A stretch of DNA of 9,552 nucleotides from Spirochaeta sp. UBA2779 (GTDB lineage: Bacteria; Spirochaetota; Spirochaetia; DSM-2461), in the NCBI GenBank assembly GCA_002352375.1, contig DEIH01000075.1, forward strand, positions 1 to 9,552. Reading direction: 5' to 3'. A program made the translations under genes and the position numbers. Positions 1 through 5,502 of the stretch are shown in pieces. The notes under the pieces were generated by a model. The model was given only the letters and a program-made list of their open reading frames with translations, did not search any database and was not told where the DNA came from. The stretch's first letter is position 1, and each line of letters opens with the position of its first letter.

Positions 1-1
1 A

Positions 2-181
2 GAAAGTGCTATTCAACAGGGTCTGCCGATTTCCGGGGACATTTCATTCACCTATAACCCTTCAGTTCTCTACGAGCATCTGGAAATGGGCATCAGCGAT
101 CCAGAGGAGCTTGCGGCTTTTGTTCCTGTGAATAAAGGGTTTTATTCGATTGAAGATCTGAAGAATATCATGAATCTATAA
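2..181 (+). CDS. C-terminal fragment of an unrecognised protein
   Basis: An open frame runs in from the left edge and ends at TAA 179-181, giving the last 59 residues of a plus-strand protein. The visible part includes QQGLPISGDISFTYNPS, then an acidic helical stretch (YEHLEMGISDPEELAAF), and ends KNIMNL. It has no cysteines, no membrane segment and no motif I recognise. Codon use looks like that of the neighbours, which supports a real gene end. The gene is convergent with the methyltransferase gene, with only 47 bases between the stops. I cannot assign a function; the body of the gene lies outside the window. Confidence 0.6.
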   Translation, partial: ESAIQQGLPISGDISFTYNPSVLYEHLEMGISDPEELAAFVPVNKGFYSIEDLKNIMNL

Positions 182-228
182 AAATATCCGACCAGGTTAC
201 TTCTCCGGCAGAGGGTTCCCAAACATTC
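182..228. other. Short convergent gap, no clear terminator
   Basis: This is the 47-base gap between the left-edge gene and the methyltransferase stop. I looked for a hairpin with a T-run in either direction. I found only a 3-bp GGG-TT-CCC fold and a few short complementary stretches, which do not make a convincing terminator. Confidence 0.4.
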
Positions 229-840
229 TCAGGCATTAATCTTTGAAGCTCTGCAAAGTACAATCCTGCCAATTCCCCCCAGCACAGAATGCTCATTGAG
301 AATCTCCAGACCTGAATCCCCGATAATAGTCTCCAGCCCTCCGGCAGCCTGATAATCACAGTATCCGGCGTAATGCTCTTTTCCGGCCATTTTCTCTATC
401 ATCCGGGTAAACCAGCCTCCAAAAGTGGGCGGTATAGGAGTGGCATAATCGGCAACAAGAAGCTGCCCGGCCGTTCTTGTGAGTTCCCTGAGCACCGGAA
501 TACGGTTTGCAGGATTCATCTCGTGCAGCGCCAGGGTTATCGTGGCGTAATCGAATTCCTTATCAGCGATAAAAGGTAAATTCCTGGCATCCGCTTCCTG
601 AAAAGACAAATTTTCCGACAACCCTGAAACCCTGCCCTGAGCACATTCAACAATAGTTCGGTTGTAATCAAAACCTAAAACCCGCCCCGCCCTGCGGGCC
701 AGTATCAGGGACTGTTCCCCTGTTCCACAGGCAGCTTCCAGAACTGATGCCCCCTCGGGAATCATTCCGGCCAGCGTTCTGCGCAGGGGCCTGAGCAGGG
801 GATCGATAAACCTCCGGTAGAAAAAACAGTGAGAATTCAT
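229..840 (-). CDS. Class I SAM-dependent methyltransferase (Methyltransf_11/UbiE-like)
   Basis: This is a 203-residue protein with the Rossmann-type methyltransferase fold. Motif I is VLEAACGTG at about residues 33-41, followed by the acidic ribose-binding position in GFDYN (Asp58), EADARNLPF (about 82-90), and the motif IV region FDYATITLALHEM (about 96-108). The glycine-rich loop and Asp58 predict SAM binding. The substrate cannot be read from sequence. The fold resembles UbiE/Methyltransf_11 enzymes acting on small molecules or lipids, but RNA or protein targets are possible. The start codon overlaps the ywbE stop as ATGA (837-840) and no strong Shine-Dalgarno precedes it, so translation is probably coupled to ywbE. 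It is the last gene of the dbpA-ywbE operon. Family confidence is high, substrate unknown. Confidence 0.9.
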   Translation of the reverse strand: MNSHCFFYRRFIDPLLRPLRRTLAGMIPEGASVLEAACGTGEQSLILARRAGRVLGFDYNRTIVECAQGRVSGLSENLSFQEADARNLPFIADKEFDYATITLALHEMNPANRIPVLRELTRTAGQLLVADYATPIPPTFGGWFTRMIEKMAGKEHYAGYCDYQAAGGLETIIGDSGLEILNEHSVLGGIGRIVLCRASKINA

Positions 841-1034
841 GATTCGAGAATCTCACTTACCCGGCCCACTTCACCGGATTCCAGACGAACCTTAATCCCA
901 TGGGGGTGATAAGCAGACTTAGTCAGAAGATCTTTCACAACACCCTCGGTAAGTCTGCCGCGGCGCTGGTCCTGCTTCATAACGACGGCCACTTTCAAAC
1001 CCGGATGTATATCACTTCGATTATTTCCATTCAT
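837..1034 (-). CDS. ywbE: YwbE family protein (DUF2196)
   Basis: This small basic protein has 65 residues, about the usual length for YwbE of Bacillus subtilis and its relatives. The family signature is plain: NRSDIHPGL near the N-terminus, VMKQDQRRGRLTEGVVKDLLT in the middle, then HPHGIKVRLESGEVGRV. The short, charged, glycine-punctuated sequence resembles small beta-barrel nucleic-acid-binding modules, but that is inference; to my knowledge the family has no proven function. The ATG is preceded by GGGAG with a 7-base spacer. That ribosome binding site lies across the end of dbpA, whose stop is only 3 bases upstream. The gene end overlaps the methyltransferase start. This packing implies co-translation with dbpA and a related job. 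Confidence 0.9.
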   Translation of the reverse strand: MNGNNRSDIHPGLKVAVVMKQDQRRGRLTEGVVKDLLTKSAYHPHGIKVRLESGEVGRVSEILES

Positions 1035-1037
1035 TTT

Positions 1038-2429
1038 TTATCTCCCGTCACGTATCATCACCTTGTAATGCCTGCCCTTGATTTTCCCTTTCCCCAGAAC
1101 TCCGACAGCCCGTTCTTTCAAACTTCGCTTAACGGCAACAAAAGTTACCGTATCTAAACGGTCAATTTTCCCAACATCTTTACCGTCAATTCCACCTGAA
1201 GAAGTAAGAGCTCCCAAAAGATCGCCGGCACTGATTTTGTTCTTCCGGCCGCCGTTGATAGAAAGGGTAATCATTCCAGGCTGCATCCCGGTTACTGACG
1301 AACTCAACGAATCTGAATTAAAAACGGGTTTCTCTGCTGAATAATCGCTTTCCAGAAATTCATTGATAGCTTTCAGACGGAATATCTCAAGGGGCCGGAT
1401 AAGAGAATAGGCAGATCCTTCTTTACCTGCCCGCCCGGTGCGTCCGATTCGGTGTACGTAGGTTTCGCTCTCAAAAGGCATATCAAAATTAATTACCACA
1501 CCGATTGAATCAATATCCAGCCCACGGGCTGCCACATCTGTTGCAACCAGAATACGGCTGCTTCCATTGGAAAAACGAATGAGAACTTCGGTACGCTCAC
1601 TCTGATCCAAATCACCATGGAGGGCCAGAACTTGATACCCAAGCTTATTCAGCTGTGCTTCAGTTTTCCGGCATGAATCTTTGGTATTACAGAAAATAAG
1701 GACTGAATCCGGTTTAAGATAAGCCAGGAGACCACTTACTGCAGATATCTTTTCACCTGGTAGAACTTCAAGAAACCGCTGAGTTATCACTTCGGGACGA
1801 TGCAGTGATTCAACAGTAATCTCCCGGGGCTTTTTCATAAAATCTCTGCCCAATTCCCGCACCTCTTCGGGAAATGTTGCGGAGAAACAAAGTGTTTGGC
1901 GCCGGGAAGGAAGAAAAGAGAAGATACTCTGAATCTCTTCCATGAAACCCATATCCAGCATCCGGTCCGCTTCATCAAGAACCAGAGTTTTAAGCCCTCC
2001 GACAATCAGGGAACCCCGTTCCAGCAGTTTCAGGATTCGTCCGGGGGTACCCACGACAATATGGGCCTGATGCTTCAGCGAGAGTTCCTGTTTTCTTACA
2101 GGCATCCCGCCGGTAATATTCAGAATTTTGATATTGGAGCGGAACCTGGCAATACGCCGCAGCTCTCCGGCCACCTGTTCCGAAAGCTCCCGGGTAGGAC
2201 AGAGTATCAGATCCTGTATCTCAAGAAGTTTCATATCCAGATTCTCCAGCATCCCGATACCGAAGGCGGCAGTCTTTCCGCTTCCGGTTTTTGCCTGGGC
2301 CAGAACATCCTTACCTTTAAGGATAGGGGGTATGCTCATCTCCTGAATCGCTGTCATGGTTTCATACTTGAGAAGCTTCAGATTTGACATCATCGCCTCT
2401 GAAAGATTTAAATGAGTAAAGGTTTTCAT
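1038..2429 (-). CDS. dbpA: DEAD-box ATP-dependent RNA helicase DbpA
   Basis: This 463-residue protein matches the length of E. coli DbpA (about 457). All helicase motifs are intact in order: Q motif (TAIQ, Gln29), Walker A AKTGSGKT (46-53), PTREL (78-82), TPGR (128-131), DEAD (152-155), SAT (183-185), VLIFCNTK (243-250), ATDVAARGLD (296-305) and HRIGRTGR (326-333). After the two RecA-like lobes, residues from about 385 form the DbpA-type RNA-binding domain, with INGGRKNKISAGDLLGAL and ending GKIKGRHYKVMIRDGR. In characterised DbpA this domain recognises hairpin 92 of 23S rRNA and directs the helicase to 50S subunit assembly. It is the first gene of the operon with ywbE and a methyltransferase. 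The ATG has only a poor Shine-Dalgarno (AGG, 13 bases away), and a possible small ORF ends 21 bases upstream. Confidence 0.95.
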   Translation of the reverse strand: MKTFTHLNLSEAMMSNLKLLKYETMTAIQEMSIPPILKGKDVLAQAKTGSGKTAAFGIGMLENLDMKLLEIQDLILCPTRELSEQVAGELRRIARFRSNIKILNITGGMPVRKQELSLKHQAHIVVGTPGRILKLLERGSLIVGGLKTLVLDEADRMLDMGFMEEIQSIFSFLPSRRQTLCFSATFPEEVRELGRDFMKKPREITVESLHRPEVITQRFLEVLPGEKISAVSGLLAYLKPDSVLIFCNTKDSCRKTEAQLNKLGYQVLALHGDLDQSERTEVLIRFSNGSSRILVATDVAARGLDIDSIGVVINFDMPFESETYVHRIGRTGRAGKEGSAYSLIRPLEIFRLKAINEFLESDYSAEKPVFNSDSLSSSVTGMQPGMITLSINGGRKNKISAGDLLGALTSSGGIDGKDVGKIDRLDTVTFVAVKRSLKERAVGVLGKGKIKGRHYKVMIRDGR

Positions 2430-2450
2430 TTTCGTATTACAACCTGATTA

Positions 2451-2546
2451 TCAGTTCGACGGAACGTTATCTCTATAAAAAACAGAATGAATTGCTTCAT
2501 TTGAAACTTCATAACATATTATCGCGAAATAATCCCGCAATTGCAT
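2451..2546 (-). CDS. Possible 31-codon small ORF or leader peptide upstream of dbpA
   Basis: Reading the minus strand of the dbpA upstream region, ATG at 2546-2544 opens a frame of 31 codons that stops at TGA 2453-2451. A strong GGAGG (2556-2552) sits 5 bases upstream of the ATG, far better than the site of dbpA itself. The predicted peptide begins MQLRDYFAIICYEV and ends YRDNVPSN, with no recognised domain. The stop lies 21 bases before the dbpA ATG. If transcribed with dbpA, it could be a leader peptide or could deliver ribosomes to dbpA. The frame is short enough to arise by chance, and the region also serves the divergent gene, so I rate it as a candidate only. Confidence 0.35.
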   Translation of the reverse strand: MQLRDYFAIICYEVSNEAIHSVFYRDNVPSN

Positions 2547-2548
2547 GA

Positions 2549-2582
2549 AATCCTCCGAAGTCTTACATTAATACCGAGGATT
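2549..2582. repeat. Inverted repeat covering ribosome binding sites on both strands
   Basis: AATCCTC (2549-2555) and GAGGATT (2576-2582) are perfect 7-base complements separated by 20 bases. On the plus strand the right arm contains GAGGA, the likely ribosome binding site of the radical SAM gene starting at 2590. On the minus strand the other arm forms most of the GGAGG site of the 31-codon small ORF. A hairpin in either transcript would hide that ribosome binding site. The 20-base loop makes it only moderately stable, so this may be coincidental complementarity between two purine-rich sites. Confidence 0.35.
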
Positions 2583-2589
2583 ATCCCCT

Positions 2590-4119
2590 ATGAGCAGCAC
2601 CTCCATTATCATTGCCGTACTCAACGCCCGTTACAGCCACAGCGCCCTGGGTGTACGGTATCTGCTGGCCAACATGGGATCTTTGCGAACGCAGACTCTA
2701 CTGAAAGAATTTCTGATTCAGGATGACCTCTTGCGCGTTGCCGAAGAGATACTTTCTGATAACCCGAAAATTGTGGGCCTTAGTATTTCAATTTGGAATG
2801 CCTCCCCCACCGCCCGGCTTATCAAACTGCTCAAATGTATCAGTCCCGAAATCCTCATCATTATCGGCGGGCCGGAGGTCCGTTGGGCTGAAGAGCCAAT
2901 AAATGGAGCCGACATCCTTGTAAGAGGAGAGGGTGAACTTGTTTTCCCTGATATCTGTGAAAAGCTCCTCAAAGGAGAGGAAGTTCCTGCCATCATTGAC
3001 GGCGGTTTTCCTGAACTTGATACCCTGGTTCTGCCCTACGATGAGTACTCCGATGAAGACTTAAAACAACGAATAATATATGTAGAATCCAGCCGGGGAT
3101 GCCCTTTTTCCTGTGAATTCTGCCTTTCATCCCGGGAGAAAAAAGTACGGAACTTCAATCTGGACCATCTGCTCCCCGCATTCGATCGGCTTATCAAGAG
3201 AGGATGCAGGGGTTTTAAGTTTATAGACCGCACATTCAATCTTGATATTGAATCCTGCATCCGTATCCTGGACTTCTTCTACGACCGCTGGCCCAGAGAA
3301 GATTCCGGAGCCCTTGTATCCCCGAAAGCAACCCGGCAGGTGGCACTGGGGGTAAAGAGAGGTGAAAGCTTTTTCCTTCACTTTGAAGTGGTTCCCGACC
3401 GCTTTGATGAAAGGTTGTTAAAGTCCCTCTCCCGGTTCCCAGCAGGGGGTGTACAGCTGGAGATGGGGGTACAAACCCTCAACCCGGAAATCGGCAGCCT
3501 CATCAGCCGCAAGGTTGATTCCGAAATAACCGCACAGAACCTCAAACTCATCAGGGGGGTTACAGGTGCCCATGTTCACGCCGATCTGATAATAGGCCTC
3601 CCCGGGGAGAAAGAAATAAGTTTTGCAGAAAGCTTTGACACCCTCAGATCCATGCACCCCGATGAGATTCAAATCGGAATACTGAAACTCCTTCCCGGCG
3701 CCCCCATCGCCCGGCACATAGAAGAGTACAAACTGGTATTCAACCCCGCGCCCCCTTATGACATTCTGAGCAGCAGCTGTATTTCATTCCCCCGGATGCA
3801 GCAACTCAAGCGCCTTGCCAAATACTACGATATCTTTGTTAACTCCGGAAAATTCACCTCCGCTATGGAGTTTGTTATGGGCAGCGGAGAGTGCAGCAGC
3901 TCACCCTTCTACCGTTTTGATAATTTTTCCAGCTGGCTGTACTCCACCACCGCTCAAGACCACGGTATCAGTCAGCAAAGACAGTACTCTCTGGTTCTTG
4001 ATTATCTTATCAACCGGCTGAGCATGGCACTGGAGGATGCGGGGAAAACCCTTGTCGGAGATTTTTTGAGATTGGGAATTGAACGCTATCTGCCCGAATG
4101 CCTGCGGCCCTACCTTTGA
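2590..4119 (+). CDS. B12-binding-domain-like radical SAM protein with DUF4080 C-terminus
   Basis: This 509-residue protein is a radical SAM enzyme. The cluster motif is CPFSCEFC (Cys171, Cys175, Cys178), which binds the [4Fe-4S] cluster that cleaves SAM. Residues 1 to about 130 form a cobalamin-binding-like Rossmann domain, with GLSISIWNAS (63-72), IIGGPEVRW (91-99) and RGEGE (112-116). The classical DxHxxG histidine motif is absent, so B12 would bind without that ligand or not at all. The TIM-barrel part continues through EMGVQTLNPE (291-300) and ADLIIGLPGE (331-340), both typical of MiaB/HemN-like radical SAM proteins. Residues from about 380 to the end fit the DUF4080 extension found on this subgroup. 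GAGGA 10 bases upstream supports ATG 2590. The substrate is unknown. It is followed by fabF on the same strand. Confidence 0.88.
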   Translation: MSSTSIIIAVLNARYSHSALGVRYLLANMGSLRTQTLLKEFLIQDDLLRVAEEILSDNPKIVGLSISIWNASPTARLIKLLKCISPEILIIIGGPEVRWAEEPINGADILVRGEGELVFPDICEKLLKGEEVPAIIDGGFPELDTLVLPYDEYSDEDLKQRIIYVESSRGCPFSCEFCLSSREKKVRNFNLDHLLPAFDRLIKRGCRGFKFIDRTFNLDIESCIRILDFFYDRWPREDSGALVSPKATRQVALGVKRGESFFLHFEVVPDRFDERLLKSLSRFPAGGVQLEMGVQTLNPEIGSLISRKVDSEITAQNLKLIRGVTGAHVHADLIIGLPGEKEISFAESFDTLRSMHPDEIQIGILKLLPGAPIARHIEEYKLVFNPAPPYDILSSSCISFPRMQQLKRLAKYYDIFVNSGKFTSAMEFVMGSGECSSSPFYRFDNFSSWLYSTTAQDHGISQQRQYSLVLDYLINRLSMALEDAGKTLVGDFLRLGIERYLPECLRPYL

Positions 4120-4125
4120 TATTAT

Positions 4126-4154
4126 TTGTAATTATTATCTGTATCCTTTAGATT
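4126..4154 (+). promoter_or_regulatory. Candidate internal promoter for fabF
   Basis: TTGTAA (4126-4131) and TAGATT (4149-4154) are separated by exactly 17 bases, each matching the sigma-70 consensus at 4 of 6 positions. Transcription would start near 4161, just ahead of the fabF ribosome binding site, and would let fabF be expressed apart from the radical SAM gene. The region is AT-rich, so a chance match is possible. Confidence 0.35.
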
Positions 4155-4169
4155 CTGTTCAAAGGATAC
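4141..4169 (+). promoter_or_regulatory. Perfect inverted repeat enclosing the fabF ribosome binding site
   Basis: GTATCCTTT (4141-4149) and AAAGGATAC (4161-4169) are perfect 9-base complements around an 11-base loop. The right arm holds AAAGGA, the likely Shine-Dalgarno of fabF (ATG 4175), so in a transcript read through from the upstream gene the site would be paired. The left arm also overlaps the -10 box of the candidate internal promoter, so the repeat could instead be a repressor operator. It does not resemble the FapR or FabT consensus as I know them. There is no T-run, so it is not a terminator. Confidence 0.55.
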
Positions 4170-4174
4170 CGTGT

Positions 4175-5419
4175 ATGAAAAACCCTCAGGATATCGTTGT
4201 AACTGGAATCGGAGCCATCACACCCATCGGACTGAACCTCAAGGAATTCTGGGAAAACCTAATCCAGGGGGTTTCCGGAGCCGATTACATCAAGGGGTTT
4301 GATACCGAAGGGTTCAGGTCGAAGATTGCCTGTGAAGTAAAAGACTTCAATGCCGGTGATTTCATAGACAAACGGAGTGCCAGAAAAATGACCCGTTTTT
4401 CCCAGCTTGCGGTCTGTGCTTCGGTGGAAGCGGTAAAGGATTCCGGGGTGGAGTTGAGTAGCGTCGCCCCCCTGCGGGCAGGGTGCATCATAGGTTCCGC
4501 CGCCGGAGATTATGAAGTACTGGAGAAACAATTCGCCACCCTGGCCGAACGGGGCCCGGGCAGGGGAAACCCGCTGGCTGTCCCCAAAATAATACCCAAT
4601 ATGGCTGCCGGAAATGTGGCAATAGAACTTGGAATACACGGACCGAATATGGCCGTCTTATCCGCCTGTGCAACAGGAGCCCATTCCATCGGCATGGCCA
4701 TGCAGATTCTGCAGCTGGGGCAGGCGGATGTGATGATTGCAGGAGGCACCGAATCCACTATTTCGCCTCTGGTAGTGGACGCCTATGGATGTATGAAAGT
4801 TCTCACCGCCAGAAATGACGACCCAAAAGCCGCCAGCCGGCCCTTCGATCTCGATCGGGACGGATTTGTAATTGGAGAGGGCTCCGCTTCGTTGGTTTTA
4901 GAGCGCCGGGAAGATGCGGAAAAAAGAGGAGCCCGGATTTATGCGGTTCTCGGCGGACTTGGTATGAGCGCCGATGCCTCCAGTATTGCCGCACCGGATG
5001 AAAACGGCAAATGGGCCGGTGAGGCTATAAAAATGGCCATACAAAATGCAGGGCTGAATCCCGAGGATATCGGATACGTGAATGCCCACGGTACTTCAAC
5101 CCAGGCCAACGATAAAACAGAAACCAGGGCCATCCATACGGTATTCGGAAGCCGGGGAAAGAGCATACCGGTAAGCTCCAACAAATCCATGATCGGCCAT
5201 ACCCTGGGGGCCGCTGGAGCCATTGAAGCCGCCGCAACCATATTGAGCCTCCATACCGGTATACTGCCCCCTACCATCAATCAGGAGCAACCTGACCCGA
5301 ACTGCGAACTGAACACCATTCCAAATCAGGCCCGGGAAGTGAAAATCCGGGCCGCGGTTACCAACTCCTTCGGATTCGGCGGTCAGAATGCTTCTCTGGC
5401 GTTTATCGCAGAAGAGTAA
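4175..5419 (+). CDS. fabF: Beta-ketoacyl-ACP synthase II (FabF)
   Basis: This is a 414-residue condensing enzyme, close to the 413 of E. coli FabF. It elongates acyl-ACP by decarboxylative condensation with malonyl-ACP in type II fatty acid synthesis in the cytoplasm. The catalytic triad is intact: Cys165 in SACATGAHSIG, His305 in VNAHGTSTQANDKTE and His342 in SNKSMIGHTLGAAGA, with the closing NSFGFGGQN at 397-405. The start at 4175 is chosen because it gives MKNPQDIVVTGIGAITPIGL, the usual family N-terminus, with AAAGGA 8 bases upstream. The frame is open to an ATG at 4079, but that would overlap the radical SAM gene and add 32 unrelated residues. At the acyl-pocket position of E. coli Ile108 this protein has Ala110. 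It lies 55 bases after the radical SAM gene and ends at a strong terminator. Confidence 0.95.
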   Translation: MKNPQDIVVTGIGAITPIGLNLKEFWENLIQGVSGADYIKGFDTEGFRSKIACEVKDFNAGDFIDKRSARKMTRFSQLAVCASVEAVKDSGVELSSVAPLRAGCIIGSAAGDYEVLEKQFATLAERGPGRGNPLAVPKIIPNMAAGNVAIELGIHGPNMAVLSACATGAHSIGMAMQILQLGQADVMIAGGTESTISPLVVDAYGCMKVLTARNDDPKAASRPFDLDRDGFVIGEGSASLVLERREDAEKRGARIYAVLGGLGMSADASSIAAPDENGKWAGEAIKMAIQNAGLNPEDIGYVNAHGTSTQANDKTETRAIHTVFGSRGKSIPVSSNKSMIGHTLGAAGAIEAAATILSLHTGILPPTINQEQPDPNCELNTIPNQAREVKIRAAVTNSFGFGGQNASLAFIAEE

Positions 5420-5442
5420 GCCCGTGAATTGTCTGGTCAATA

Positions 5443-5481
5443 AAAAGGGACTGTTCCACTATGTGGAGAACAGTCCCTTTT
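5443..5481. terminator. Bidirectional rho-independent terminator
   Basis: AAAAGGGACTGTTC (5443-5456) pairs perfectly over 14 bases with GAACAGTCCCTTTT (5468-5481). The 11-base loop can form a further small CAC/GTG pairing. The run of A on the left and T on the right gives a U-tract in both directions. It lies between the stops of fabF (plus) and the FabK-like gene (minus), and so can end both convergent transcripts. Confidence 0.9.
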
Positions 5482-5502
5482 CAAAACTTGCAATTTCTCT
5501 GC

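Larger units (their letters stand above)
2430..2589. promoter_or_regulatory. Divergent intergenic region between dbpA and the radical SAM gene
   Basis: This 160-base AT-rich region must carry promoters for both directions, unless they lie inside the flanking genes. For the plus direction the best pair I see is TTGCTT (2492-2497) and CATATT (2515-2520) with a 17-base spacer, both weak. For the minus direction TATTAA near 2571-2566 and GATAAT near 2585-2580 are possible -10 boxes without good -35 partners. Two small palindromes are present: ATTAT-N6-ATAAT at 2518-2533, with CGCG inside, and GCAATTGC at 2537-2544. None matches an operator I can name. Confidence 0.35.

Noticed and set aside
1896..2387. 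163-codon plus-strand frame inside dbpA
   Set aside because: It is antisense to a fully conserved helicase and has no recognisable domain or ribosome binding site; a shadow frame.
4079..4174. Longer fabF start adding 32 residues
   Set aside because: It overlaps the end of the radical SAM gene, adds residues unlike the family, and the ATG at 4175 has a proper ribosome binding site and the standard FabF N-terminus.
4259..5440. Several minus-strand frames across fabF
   Set aside because: All are antisense to a complete and conserved fabF and none has a known motif.
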